Source: Pseudovibrio exalbescens DSM 16456 (GTDB lineage: Bacteria; Pseudomonadota; Alphaproteobacteria; Rhizobiales; Stappiaceae). From it: DNA of 64,000 nt. The stretch spans positions 40,576 to 104,575 of the forward strand of contig NZ_AUGS01000016.1 of NCBI RefSeq assembly GCF_000422785.1, written 5' to 3'. The translations under genes were made by a program, and so were the position numbers. Positions 56,648 to 64,000 of the stretch are shown piece by piece; positions within the stretch are counted from its first letter, which is position 1; each line of letters starts with the position of its first letter. The notes under the pieces are model-generated. The model was not told the DNA's origin and ran no database searches. It saw only the letters and a program-made list of their open reading frames with translations.

Positions 56648-57046
56648 TCAGAAGACGCGGCACAAAACCTCACCACCCACGTTCTTGTCGCGGGCTTCAT
56701 GGTCTGCCATCACACCCTGAGGTGTGGACAGAATAGATACACCCAGACCGTTAGCAACGTGCGGGATGTTCTTGACTGAGGAATACACGCGACGACCTGG
56801 ACGGGATACGCGCTCAATCGTGCGGATCACCGGCTCGCCGTCAAAGTATTTCAGTTCGATTTCGAGTTCGGACTTGCCGTTGTCATAGGACACAGCGGTA
56901 TAGCCACGGATATAACCTTCCGAAGCCAATACGTCCAGTACCCGTGCGCGCAATTTTGAAGCAGGTGTTGCCACCTTGCTCTTGCGACGCATCTGTGCAT
57001 TACGAATGCGTGTCAGCATATCGCCGACTGGATCGGAAATCGACAT
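56648..57046 (-). CDS. rpsH: 30S ribosomal protein S8
   Basis: 132 residues: [21 protein letters not shown] at the start and [22 protein letters not shown] at the end; the C-terminal STPQGVM loop binds helix 21 of 16S rRNA. In E. coli S8 also represses the spc operon. 12 nt after rpsN. Confidence 0.98.
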   Translation of the reverse strand: MSISDPVGDMLTRIRNAQMRRKSKVATPASKLRARVLDVLASEGYIRGYTAVSYDNGKSELEIELKYFDGEPVIRTIERVSRPGRRVYSSVKNIPHVANGLGVSILSTPQGVMADHEARDKNVGGEVLCRVF

Positions 57047-57058
57047 AACAGTAACTCC

Positions 57059-57364
57059 TTACCAGCTCGACTTCACGAGACCCGGGATCTTGCCCAGGGA
57101 ACCCAGCTCACGCAGCGCAATGCGCGACATTTTGAGCTTGCGGTAATAACCGCGTGGGCGACCAGAGACTTCACACCGGTTGCGTACTCGTGTTGGCGCG
57201 GAATTGCGCGGCAGCTCTGCAAGCTGCAAACGCGCATTAAACCGCTCTTCCAGAGACAGGCTTTCGTCTTTGGCCTTTGCCTTCAACTCAGCGCGCTTAG
57301 CAGCGTACTTTGCTACAAGACGCTCGCGCCGCTTGTTTTTCTCGACCGCGCTTTTCTTCGCCAT
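57059..57364 (-). CDS. rpsN: 30S ribosomal protein S14
   Basis: 101 residues, the long zinc-free form: no CxxC pair, and [21 protein letters not shown] near the end. It folds in the head of the small subunit. 33 nt after rplE. Confidence 0.98.
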   Translation of the reverse strand: MAKKSAVEKNKRRERLVAKYAAKRAELKAKAKDESLSLEERFNARLQLAELPRNSAPTRVRNRCEVSGRPRGYYRKLKMSRIALRELGSLGKIPGLVKSSW

Positions 57365-57397
57365 CGTCTGTCCTCGTTCCTTTCCCGTATACCGCTA

Positions 57398-57955
57398 TTA
57401 TTTGCGGAACGGGAAGTTGAACGCGCGCAGCAGTTCACGCGCTTCGTCATCGGTTTGTGCCGTGGTGCAAACCACGATGTCCATACCCCGCATGGCATCG
57501 ACCTTATCGTAGTCGATTTCAGGGAATACGATGTGCTCCTTCAGACCCATGGCATAGTTGCCACGCCCATCAAAGCTCTTCGGATTCAGACCGCGGAAGT
57601 CACGTACGCGCGGCAGCGCGATGGTGATGAGACGGTCGAGGAATTCGAACATCTGGTTACGACGAAGGGTTACCTTAGCACCGAGCGGCATGCCTTCACG
57701 AACCTTGAAGGTCGCGATAGACTTCGTCGCACGGGTAATAACCGCTTTCTGACCAGCAATCAAGCTCAACTCTTCTGCTGCAGAGCGAGCCTTCTTGCTG
57801 TCACCGACAGCTTCTCCAACACCCATGTTCAGAACGATCTTCTCAAGAGAAGGGATCATCATTGGGTTGGAGTAGTTGAACTTCTCCTGGAGCTGACCAC
57901 GCACTACGTCAGAGTAGTGCGTTTTCAGCCGTGGGATGTAATTAGCGTCAGCCAT
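57398..57955 (-). CDS. rplE: 50S ribosomal protein L5
   Basis: 185 residues: [27 protein letters not shown] region (here [17 protein letters not shown]), the [12 protein letters not shown] loop and the [16 protein letters not shown] block. It links 5S rRNA to the P-site tRNA. ATG 57955 (after an in-frame TTG at 57958) overlaps the rplX stop by 8 nt, indicating coupled translation. Confidence 0.98.
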   Translation of the reverse strand: MADANYIPRLKTHYSDVVRGQLQEKFNYSNPMMIPSLEKIVLNMGVGEAVGDSKKARSAAEELSLIAGQKAVITRATKSIATFKVREGMPLGAKVTLRRNQMFEFLDRLITIALPRVRDFRGLNPKSFDGRGNYAMGLKEHIVFPEIDYDKVDAMRGMDIVVCTTAQTDDEARELLRAFNFPFRK

Positions 57956-58265
57956 CAATCACATCTCCCGAACGCTTGGCGATACGTACAGTAACGCCAT
58001 CTTCGTTAGTCTTGAAACCGACGCGCGTCGGCTTGCCATCCTTAGGATCAGCGATGGCAATGTTGGACAGCTGGATGGGAGCTTCCTTGGAAACGATACC
58101 CCCCTCGCTCTGCTGGGTCTGGCGTTGGTGACGACGCACCACATTAACGCCACGCACGACAGCGCGATCTTCCTTTGGGAGGATCTGGATAACTTCCCCA
58201 GTCTTGCCCTTGTCACGACCGGCGATTACGACGACCTTGTCGCCCTTTTTAATCTTCGCAGGCAT
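57948..58265 (-). CDS. rplX: 50S ribosomal protein L24
   Basis: 105 residues with the KOW motif [19 protein letters not shown] and [12 protein letters not shown]. An early assembly initiator at the exit-tunnel side. Its start overlaps the rplN stop by 1 nt (TGATG) and its end overlaps rplE by 8 nt. Confidence 0.98.
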   Translation of the reverse strand: MPAKIKKGDKVVVIAGRDKGKTGEVIQILPKEDRAVVRGVNVVRRHQRQTQQSEGGIVSKEAPIQLSNIAIADPKDGKPTRVGFKTNEDGVTVRIAKRSGDVIDG

Positions 58266-58633
58266 CAGAGCACCTCCGGCGCAAGCGAAATGATCTTCAT
58301 GTGATTTTTGCCACGCAGTTCACGAGGAACTGGGCCAAAAATACGAGTTCCGATCGGTTCTTTGTTGTTGTTGATCAGCACGGCCGCATTGCGGTCGAAA
58401 CGGATCACGCTGCCATCGGCGCGGCGGATATCCTTAGCCGTGCGCACGACGACTGCTTTCATCACATCGCCCTTTTTAACACGGCCCCGAGGGATCGCTT
58501 CCTTGACGGACACCACGATGATGTCGCCAACAGCTGCGTATTTCCGCTTGGAACCGCCGAGCACTTTGATGCACTGGACACGACGTGCGCCGGAATTATC
58601 GGCCACATCGAGGTTAGTTTGCATCTGAATCAT
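58265..58633 (-). CDS. rplN: 50S ribosomal protein L14
   Basis: 122 residues, highly conserved: [19 protein letters not shown], the [20 protein letters not shown] loop and [10 protein letters not shown]. It sits at the subunit interface near h14 and is the site of RsfS silencing. 56 nt after rpsQ; overlaps rplX by 1 nt. Confidence 0.99.
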   Translation of the reverse strand: MIQMQTNLDVADNSGARRVQCIKVLGGSKRKYAAVGDIIVVSVKEAIPRGRVKKGDVMKAVVVRTAKDIRRADGSVIRFDRNAAVLINNNKEPIGTRIFGPVPRELRGKNHMKIISLAPEVL

Positions 58634-58689
58634 GACTCGTCGCCTTGTTCTTTTCTCAGCGTCCTATGAAGGAACACCGGATGCGTCAA

Positions 58690-58932
58690 TCAGCTTGCTG
58701 CTTCCTCGGAAACAACAACCCAACTCTTATTCTTCGAGATCGGAGCACATTCTTGAATGAGCACTTTATCGCCGACCTTGTAAGAATTATTTTCGTCGTG
58801 TGCACGATACTTCTTCGTACGGCGCACAGTTTTCTTCAACAGTGGGTGCGTAAAGCGACGCTCCACTCTCACCGTCACTGTCTTGTCATTCGCATCGCTA
58901 ACAACGACGCCCTGCAAAATACGCTTTGGCAT
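58690..58932 (-). CDS. rpsQ: 30S ribosomal protein S17
   Basis: 80 residues, OB-fold: [20 protein letters not shown] and [17 protein letters not shown]. Binds h7 and h11 of 16S rRNA. ATG 58932 was taken over an in-frame GTG at 58935. 11 nt after rpmC. Confidence 0.98.
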   Translation of the reverse strand: MPKRILQGVVVSDANDKTVTVRVERRFTHPLLKKTVRRTKKYRAHDENNSYKVGDKVLIQECAPISKNKSWVVVSEEAAS

Positions 58933-58943
58933 CACTGTGCTCC

Positions 58944-59144
58944 TTATGCGTTATCAGACACGCGCATTTCGCGCATAATTGTCTGAATCCGCGCGATGTC
59001 CCGGCGAACCTGGCGAACACGTGCGGTGTTTTCGAGCTGACCGGTCGCCCGCTGAAAGCGCAGGTTGAACTGCTCTTTCTTCAAGCTTTCCAGCTCCTCG
59101 CGGAGCTGGTCGACCGTCTTGGCTCTTACGTCACTAGCCTTCAT
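58944..59144 (-). CDS. rpmC: 50S ribosomal protein L29
   Basis: 66 residues, two long helices: [21 protein letters not shown] and [17 protein letters not shown]. It lies beside the exit tunnel and helps dock trigger factor and SRP. 24 nt after rplP and 11 nt before rpsQ. Confidence 0.98.
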   Translation of the reverse strand: MKASDVRAKTVDQLREELESLKKEQFNLRFQRATGQLENTARVRQVRRDIARIQTIMREMRVSDNA

Positions 59145-59168
59145 GGCCTATTCCTCTCGACTGTCCGA

Positions 59169-59582
59169 TCACTCGCCGATGCGCTGCACGAAGCGGCACT
59201 TAATCGGGAGTTTGGCGGCTGCCAGACGCATCGCTTCGCGAGCAACTTCTTCCGACACACCATCAATCTCAAACATGATCCGGCCAGGCTTGACCTTACA
59301 CGCCCAGTATTCCGGGCTACCCTTACCTTTACCCATACGAACTTCGGCCGGCTTGGAAGAGACCGGAACGTCTGGGAAAATACGGATCCACACACGACCT
59401 GCACGTTTCATGTGACGGGTCATAGCACGACGAGCCGCTTCAATCTGCCGAGCGGTAACCCGCTCTGGCTCCTGTGCTTTCAGACCGAAAGCACCGAAAT
59501 TGAGCTCATAGCCACCCTTGGCCTTGCCATGGATGCGGCCCTTGTGCTGCTTGCGGAACTTAGTTCGCTTTGGCTGCAGCAT
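59169..59582 (-). CDS. rplP: 50S ribosomal protein L16
   Basis: 137 residues: [39 protein letters not shown] and [18 protein letters not shown]. It borders the A-site tRNA elbow. The Arg targeted by the YcfD-type hydroxylase region (KGKGSPEYW) is conserved. 46 nt after rpsC. Confidence 0.98.
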   Translation of the reverse strand: MLQPKRTKFRKQHKGRIHGKAKGGYELNFGAFGLKAQEPERVTARQIEAARRAMTRHMKRAGRVWIRIFPDVPVSSKPAEVRMGKGKGSPEYWACKVKPGRIMFEIDGVSEEVAREAMRLAAAKLPIKCRFVQRIGE

Positions 59583-59628
59583 CGTAACTCTCTCGCTTCT
59601 CTAATCTGTCACGGAGACCGTGCAGCAA

Positions 59629-60345
59629 TTAAGCTGCACGTTCCCGGCGACCGCCGCCCTGGCGTTCGTTCTTGCCACCGCCTTCGGTCGCACGACGTTC
59701 GGAGGCCATTGGGTCATGATCAAGGATCTCGCCCTTGAACACCCAAACCTTCACGCCGCAAGCGCCATAAGCGGTATGCGCGGTTGCAGTACCGTAGTCG
59801 ATATCCGCACGCAGCGTGTGCAGCGGAACCCGACCTTCGCGATACCATTCAATGCGCGCGATTTCCGCACCACCAAGACGACCGGAGCAGTTGATCCGGA
59901 TGCCCTGGGCACCAAGACGCATAGCGGACTGAACCGCACGCTTCATGGCACGACGGAAAGCAACACGACGTTCCAGCTGCTGAGCAATGGAAGCTGCAAC
60001 CAGCTGCGCGTCCGTTTCCGGCTTGCGCACTTCAACGATGTTGAGGTGCACTTCGGAATTGGTCATGGAGGACAGCTTCTTGCGAAGACGCTCGATGTCT
60101 GCACCCTTCTTGCCGATTACCACACCCGGACGACCGGAATGAATGGTGACACGACACTTCTTGTGCGGACGCTCGATGACGACCTTGGAAACTGCCGCCT
60201 GCTTCAATTCCTTCAGCAGGTATTCGCGAATGCGGAAATCTTCATGCAGAAGATCACCGTACTCATTCTTGTTAGCAAACCAACGAGAATCCCAGGTCCG
60301 GTTGATGCCAAGACGAAGGCCGATTGGGTTAATTTTCTGTCCCAT
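59629..60345 (-). CDS. rpsC: 30S ribosomal protein S3
   Basis: 238 residues. A KH domain with [21 protein letters not shown] and a C-terminal half with [14 protein letters not shown]. Part of the mRNA entry helicase with S4 and S5. Starts on a 1-nt overlap with rplV (TGATG). The basic Gly/Glu/Arg tail is common in alphaproteobacteria. Confidence 0.98.
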   Translation of the reverse strand: MGQKINPIGLRLGINRTWDSRWFANKNEYGDLLHEDFRIREYLLKELKQAAVSKVVIERPHKKCRVTIHSGRPGVVIGKKGADIERLRKKLSSMTNSEVHLNIVEVRKPETDAQLVAASIAQQLERRVAFRRAMKRAVQSAMRLGAQGIRINCSGRLGGAEIARIEWYREGRVPLHTLRADIDYGTATAHTAYGACGVKVWVFKGEILDHDPMASERRATEGGGKNERQGGGRRERAA

Positions 60346-60725
60346 CAGGCGGTCTCCTCAACTTCACGGACAACGATAGTCAGGTTGGAGAACGGCTTCT
60401 GGATCCGCCCTACCCGACCACGGGCACGTGGCTGGAAGCGCTTCATCACAAGCGCCTTGCCAACATAAGCCTCGGCGACGACAAGATTGTCGACGTCGAG
60501 ATCATGATTGTTTTCCGCGTTTGCAACGGCAGACATCAAGGTCTTCTTGACGTCGCCGGCAATGCGCTTGCGAGAAAAGGTCAGATCAGCAAGTGCCGAG
60601 CTAACTTTTTTACCGCGGATCGATGCTGCAACGAGGTTGAGCTTCTGCGGGGAAACCCGCAGCATGCGGCATACTGCCTGTGCCTCGTTGTCGGCGAGCG
60701 TCCGCTCACGCTTCTGCTTGCCCAT
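60345..60725 (-). CDS. rplV: 50S ribosomal protein L22
   Basis: 126 residues: [31 protein letters not shown] and the beta-hairpin [17 protein letters not shown] that lines the exit tunnel and meets macrolides. 2 nt after rpsS, 1-nt overlap with rpsC. Confidence 0.98.
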   Translation of the reverse strand: MGKQKRERTLADNEAQAVCRMLRVSPQKLNLVAASIRGKKVSSALADLTFSRKRIAGDVKKTLMSAVANAENNHDLDVDNLVVAEAYVGKALVMKRFQPRARGRVGRIQKPFSNLTIVVREVEETA

Positions 60726-60727
60726 CG

Positions 60728-61006
60728 TTATTTCCTCTTCGCCTTTTTGTCAGCGCCATGACCATAGTAGGTACGAGTCGGTGAGAACTCACCGAGCTTG
60801 TGACCAACCATCTCTTCGCTGATCAAAACAGGAATGTGCTTCTGACCGTTGTAGACGCCGAAGGTCAGCCCCACGAAGTTCGGAAGAATGGTGGAACGGC
60901 GGCTCCAGGTCTTGATGACCTCGTTACGGCCGGACTCACGAACCTTTTCCGCTTTCTTCAGGAGGTAACCGTCGACAAACGGGCCTTTCCAGATCGAACG
61001 TGTCAC
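60728..61006 (-). CDS. rpsS: 30S ribosomal protein S19
   Basis: 92 residues: [39 protein letters not shown] and [20 protein letters not shown]. It forms part of the 30S head beside S13. 12 nt after rplB. Confidence 0.99.
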   Translation of the reverse strand: MTRSIWKGPFVDGYLLKKAEKVRESGRNEVIKTWSRRSTILPNFVGLTFGVYNGQKHIPVLISEEMVGHKLGEFSPTRTYYGHGADKKAKRK

Positions 61007-61018
61007 GATCCGTCCCTC

Positions 61019-61852
61019 TTACTTCTTACGCGCATGACGCGAGCGAACGATAAACTTATCGGTTGCTTTATTGCGACGTGTGCGCTTGCCTTTGGTCGGC
61101 TTGCCCCATGGGGTAACCGGATGACGTCCGCCGGAGGTACGACCTTCACCACCACCGTGAGGGTGATCGATCGGGTTCATCGCAACACCGCGAACATGTG
61201 GACGGCGACCAAGCCAACGGGACCGACCAGCCTTGCCGTGGTTGACGTTTGCGTGGTCAGCGTTGGAAACCGCACCGATCGTAGCCATGCAGGTACCGAG
61301 AACACGGCGCTGCTCGCCAGACAGAAGGCGGACAACGGTGTAACCGGAGTCACGACCAACAACCTGAGCATAAGCACCGGCTGAACGCGCAATCTGCGCA
61401 CCCTTGCCTGGCTTCAGCTCGATGTTGTGCACAACAGTACCGACCGGAATGGAAGCCAGCGGCATAGCATTGCCCGGCTTTACGTCCACAGCCTTGCCAG
61501 CCACAATCTTGTCCCCAGCAGCAAGACGCTGCGGAGCGAGAATGTAAGCCTGTTCACCGTCGGCATAAGTAACCAGAGCGATAAACGCGGTACGGTTCGG
61601 GTCGTACTCAAGGCGCTCTACCGTACCGACGACGTCGAACTTGCGACGCTTGAAGTCGATGATGCGGTAGGTGCGCTTGTGACCACCACCAATGTTGTTT
61701 GCGGTCTTGCGGCCGGTGTTGTTACGACCGCCGGACTTGGTCAGGCCTTCGGTCAACTTCTTGACCGGCTTGCCCTTCCACAGACCTGTACGGTCAACCT
61801 GGATCAGCTGACGACGGCCAGGTGATGTGGGATTAAATGTCTTTAGTGCCAT
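61019..61852 (-). CDS. rplB: 50S ribosomal protein L2
   Basis: 277 residues. The C-terminal block [21 protein letters not shown] holds the conserved His important for the peptidyl-transferase region. Other markers are [20 protein letters not shown] and DYDPNR-type ([11 protein letters not shown]). Binds domain IV of 23S rRNA and the interface. 17 nt after rplW. Confidence 0.99.
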   Translation of the reverse strand: MALKTFNPTSPGRRQLIQVDRTGLWKGKPVKKLTEGLTKSGGRNNTGRKTANNIGGGHKRTYRIIDFKRRKFDVVGTVERLEYDPNRTAFIALVTYADGEQAYILAPQRLAAGDKIVAGKAVDVKPGNAMPLASIPVGTVVHNIELKPGKGAQIARSAGAYAQVVGRDSGYTVVRLLSGEQRRVLGTCMATIGAVSNADHANVNHGKAGRSRWLGRRPHVRGVAMNPIDHPHGGGEGRTSGGRHPVTPWGKPTKGKRTRRNKATDKFIVRSRHARKK

Positions 61853-61869
61853 TTTTTCCTACCTCGCCC

Positions 61870-62163
61870 TTAGAGACCCGTCGTCACATCGATGGACTGT
61901 CCGTCCTCGAGCGTGACCACAGCCTTTTTGAAGTCGCTCTGACGACCGAGGATACCGCGGAAACGCTTGGTCTTGCCCTTACGAACAAGAGTGTTTACCG
62001 CTTTGACCTTGACGCCAAACAGAGACTCCACAGCAGCCTTGATCTCAGGCTTTGTAGCAGTCAATGCGACCTTGAAAACGACCTTGTTCTCTTCAGAAGC
62101 AAACGTTGCCTTCTCGGTAATCACCGGAGAAACGATCGTGTCGTAGTGAACAATCTTGCTCAT
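61870..62163 (-). CDS. rplW: 50S ribosomal protein L23
   Basis: 97 residues: [20 protein letters not shown] and [20 protein letters not shown]. The main docking site of trigger factor and SRP at the tunnel exit. Its ATG overlaps the rplD stop by 1 nt (TAATG). Confidence 0.98.
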   Translation of the reverse strand: MSKIVHYDTIVSPVITEKATFASEENKVVFKVALTATKPEIKAAVESLFGVKVKAVNTLVRKGKTKRFRGILGRQSDFKKAVVTLEDGQSIDVTTGL

Positions 62164-62780
62164 TAGAAACGTTCCTCCAGAGCAGCAACTGCAGCCTTGG
62201 TCAGAACCAGCGTGTCACGACGCAGAATGTCGTAAACGTTGATACCCTGAACCGGCAGCACATCCACATTCGGGATGTTGCGTGATGCCAAACCGAAGTT
62301 TGCATCGACTTCAGAGCCGTCCACCACCAGGGCGTTGGACAGACCCAGACCGGAAAGCTGAGCTTTCAGTGCCTTGGTCTTGGCTTCAGATGCCTTTGCT
62401 TCTTCAAGTACAATCAGGTTGCCAGCAGCTGCCTTAGCAGACAGAGCATGCTTCAGGCCCAGAGCACGTACCTTCTTGGGCAGCTCATGCGCATGAGAGC
62501 GCACTTCCGGACCAAACGCACGACCGCCACCGCGAAACTGCGGAACCTTGCGGTTACCATGACGAGCGCCGCCAGAGCCTTTCTGACGAACAAACTTCTT
62601 CGTGGTGCCGCTGACTTCAGAACGACCCAGGGTCTTGTGCGTACCAGCCTGGCGTTTCGCCAGCTGCCAACGTACAACGCGCTGAATCAGGTCTGTGCGT
62701 GGCTCCAGTCCGAAGATCTCTTCAGACACGGTGATCGAACCGGCCGCACCGCCGCCGAGGGTCTTGACCTCGAGTTCCAT
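62163..62780 (-). CDS. rplD: 50S ribosomal protein L4
   Basis: 205 residues. The extended loop [20 protein letters not shown] reaches into the exit tunnel. In E. coli L4 is also the autogenous repressor of the S10 operon; the leader needed for that is not visible here. ATG 62780 overlaps the rplC stop by 1 nt. Confidence 0.98.
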   Translation of the reverse strand: MELEVKTLGGGAAGSITVSEEIFGLEPRTDLIQRVVRWQLAKRQAGTHKTLGRSEVSGTTKKFVRQKGSGGARHGNRKVPQFRGGGRAFGPEVRSHAHELPKKVRALGLKHALSAKAAAGNLIVLEEAKASEAKTKALKAQLSGLGLSNALVVDGSEVDANFGLASRNIPNVDVLPVQGINVYDILRRDTLVLTKAAVAALEERF

Positions 62781-63496
62781 CACTCACCTTCCTTCCCGGT
62801 TTCGGCCGCAGCATCAGCAGCAGCCTGACGGATCGCACCTGGAACAGGTACATTTTCCGGCAGTGCCTTCTTGATGGCGTCACGGACGAGAATCCAGCCA
62901 CCCTTGGAACCAGGAACAGAACCTTCAACCAGGATCAGGCCGCGCTCTGCATCAGTGCGCACGATCTTGAGGTTCTGAGTGGTAACGCGTTCATCACCGA
63001 GGTGACCGGCCATCTTCTTGCCCTTGAACACTTTACCTGGATCCTGACACTGACCCGTTGAACCGTGAGAACGGTGTGAAATGGACACACCGTGGGATGC
63101 CCGACCGCCACCAAAGTTGTGACGCTTCATGGCACCCGCGAAACCCTTACCGATAGAAGTGCCGGTAACGTCCACATACTGACCGTTGACGAAATGGTCT
63201 GCAGTGATTTCTGCACCAACGTCGATCAGGTTGTCTTCGCTTACGCGGAACTCGGCAAGTTTACGCTTCGGCTCAACCTTCGCTACTGCGAAGTGGCCGC
63301 GCATTGCGCGATCCGTATTTTTAACTTTAGCTGCACCTACGCCCAACTGAAGCGCAGTGTAGCCGTTCTTTTCTTCCGTCCGGTGGGCAACAACCTGACA
63401 GTTGTCCAGACGCAGTACCGTTACCGGCACATGCTCACCCGCTTCATTATAGACGCGAGTCATACCCACCTTCTGGGCGATCACTCCAGAACGCAT
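62780..63496 (-). CDS. rplC: 50S ribosomal protein L3
   Basis: 238 residues: [39 protein letters not shown] and [22 protein letters not shown] with the methylated-Gln region. It initiates 50S assembly and approaches the peptidyl-transferase centre. 22 nt after rpsJ; 1-nt overlap with rplD. Confidence 0.99.
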   Translation of the reverse strand: MRSGVIAQKVGMTRVYNEAGEHVPVTVLRLDNCQVVAHRTEEKNGYTALQLGVGAAKVKNTDRAMRGHFAVAKVEPKRKLAEFRVSEDNLIDVGAEITADHFVNGQYVDVTGTSIGKGFAGAMKRHNFGGGRASHGVSISHRSHGSTGQCQDPGKVFKGKKMAGHLGDERVTTQNLKIVRTDAERGLILVEGSVPGSKGGWILVRDAIKKALPENVPVPGAIRQAAADAAAETGKEGE

Positions 63497-63518
63497 CTGC
63501 GTGTCCCCTTTGGCCGCC

Positions 63519-63827
63519 TTAGAGCTTGATCTCGACGTCTACACCTGCAGCCAGGTCGAGCTTCATAAGAGCATCAACTGTCTGAGGAGTAGGATCGACG
63601 ATGTCGAGAAGACGCTTATGGGTGCGCATCTCAAACTGATCACGACTCTTTTTGTCGATATGCGGTCCGCGAAGTACGGTGTACTTCTCGATCCGCGTCG
63701 GCAACGGCACGGGTCCGCGCACTTGCGCGCCGGTCCGCTTCGCCGTGTTGACAATTTCCTTAGTGGAAGTGTCGAGAACACGGTGATCAAACGCCTTCAG
63801 GCGGATCCGAATATTCTGACCGTTCAT
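63519..63827 (-). CDS. rpsJ: 30S ribosomal protein S10 (NusE)
   Basis: 102 residues: [38 protein letters not shown] and [21 protein letters not shown] component of the 30S head and, as NusE, of antitermination complexes. First gene of the S10 segment here, 78 nt downstream of tuf. Confidence 0.99.
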   Translation of the reverse strand: MNGQNIRIRLKAFDHRVLDTSTKEIVNTAKRTGAQVRGPVPLPTRIEKYTVLRGPHIDKKSRDQFEMRTHKRLLDIVDPTPQTVDALMKLDLAAGVDVEIKL

Positions 63828-63852
63828 GACTTTTCCCTAATGAGAAAGAGCA

Positions 63853-63890
63853 GCAGCAGCTGTTCGTTGTTTTATGAGACCAGCTGCTGC
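63853..63890. terminator. Hairpin between tuf and rpsJ
   Basis: 10-bp perfect stem GCAGCAGCTG / CAGCTGCTGC with an 18-nt loop. No T-run on the minus strand, so it may be a processing site or weak attenuator rather than a terminator. Confidence 0.4.
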
Positions 63891-63905
63891 AGTCAAACTC
63901 GCTTA

Positions 63906-64000
63906 TTATTCGATGATTTCAGCAACGACGCCAGCACCAACGGTGCGGCCGCCTTCGCGGATAGCGAAACGCAGACCATCTTCCATTGCGATCGGAACGA
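63906..64000 (-). CDS. tuf: Elongation factor Tu, C-terminal 30 residues only
   Basis: Partial: the gene continues past the window end. The visible tail [20 protein letters not shown] followed by [10 protein letters not shown] is the invariant C-terminus of EF-Tu. It ends in tandem TAA stops (63906-63908 and 63903-63905), common in highly expressed genes. It is upstream of rpsJ, the normal str-S10 order, and delivers aminoacyl-tRNA to the ribosome. Confidence 0.97.
   Translation of the reverse strand, partial: VPIAMEDGLRFAIREGGRTVGAGVVAEIIE

Noticed and set aside
1..64000. CRISPR arrays, insertion sequences, prophage or integrase genes
   Set aside because: No spaced repeat arrays, transposase or integrase frames, or flanking target-site duplications were seen; composition is even throughout.

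Overview
The window is chromosomal DNA from an alphaproteobacterium, most likely of the order Hyphomicrobiales (Rhizobiales). The evidence is an EipB-type envelope protein, an ATP12-family chaperone, a phasin, a ClpS with the alphaproteobacterial sequence, a propionyl-CoA carboxylase pair, and the order rplQ / DegQ protease / rarA / crcB / rluC / HAD / ATP12, which I recall from rhizobia. I cannot fix the genus. The encoded chemoreceptors and a FliN protein point to a motile, free-living cell. No phage, insertion sequence, integrase or CRISPR array is visible, and nearly all of the sequence reads as core chromosome.

Layout. 1-16.3 kb: a HAD phosphatase fragment, dinB with a zinc ribbon, eipB, a glycerophosphodiester phosphodiesterase, a FemAB-like acyltransferase, a HIT protein, a GNAT/YoaP protein, the AzlCD exporter, clpS-clpA, a phasin, a secreted DD-carboxypeptidase with a SPOR domain, a membrane J-domain protein next to a VWA protein, DUF1489, and a 35-codon membrane gene too small for routine calling. 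16.3-27.4 kb: DUF599, an adenylate cyclase, a divergent ClpP, a GGDEF-EAL protein, an ACT protein, a thioesterase, mgtE, tRNA-Leu(GAG), a stand-alone fliN, lipB and acylphosphatase tail to tail, and an EamA transporter behind an FMN riboswitch, which marks it as the riboflavin importer RibN. 27.4-39.4 kb: a gamma-glutamylcyclotransferase-like protein, HAD, pccA, folB, a small Cys-rich secreted protein, pccB, a bacterioferritin lacking the heme methionine, the GDYXXLXY/DUF2157 pair, ATP12, HAD, rluC and crcB. 39.4-49.6 kb: a large patatin-like protein, rarA, a DegQ-type protease and two paralogous chemoreceptors. 49.7-64 kb: the S10-spc-alpha ribosomal block read right to left from tuf (cut by the window end) through rpsJ to rplQ, including secY, adk and rpoA.

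Functional themes. Protein quality control is well represented (ClpA, ClpS, ClpP, DegQ, two J/ATP12-type chaperones). Envelope maintenance appears as EipB, DD-carboxypeptidase, DegQ and the FemAB-like protein. Signalling genes are a cyclase, a cyclic-di-GMP enzyme and two MCPs. Nutrient genes cover riboflavin, Mg2+, F-, branched-chain amino acids, propionyl-CoA, iron storage, folate and lipoate. The most informative regulatory element is the FMN riboswitch at 27224-27359. A strong intrinsic terminator between adk and rpsM (52317-52357) suggests that rpsM-rpsK-rpoA-rplQ can be expressed apart from the upstream ribosomal genes.
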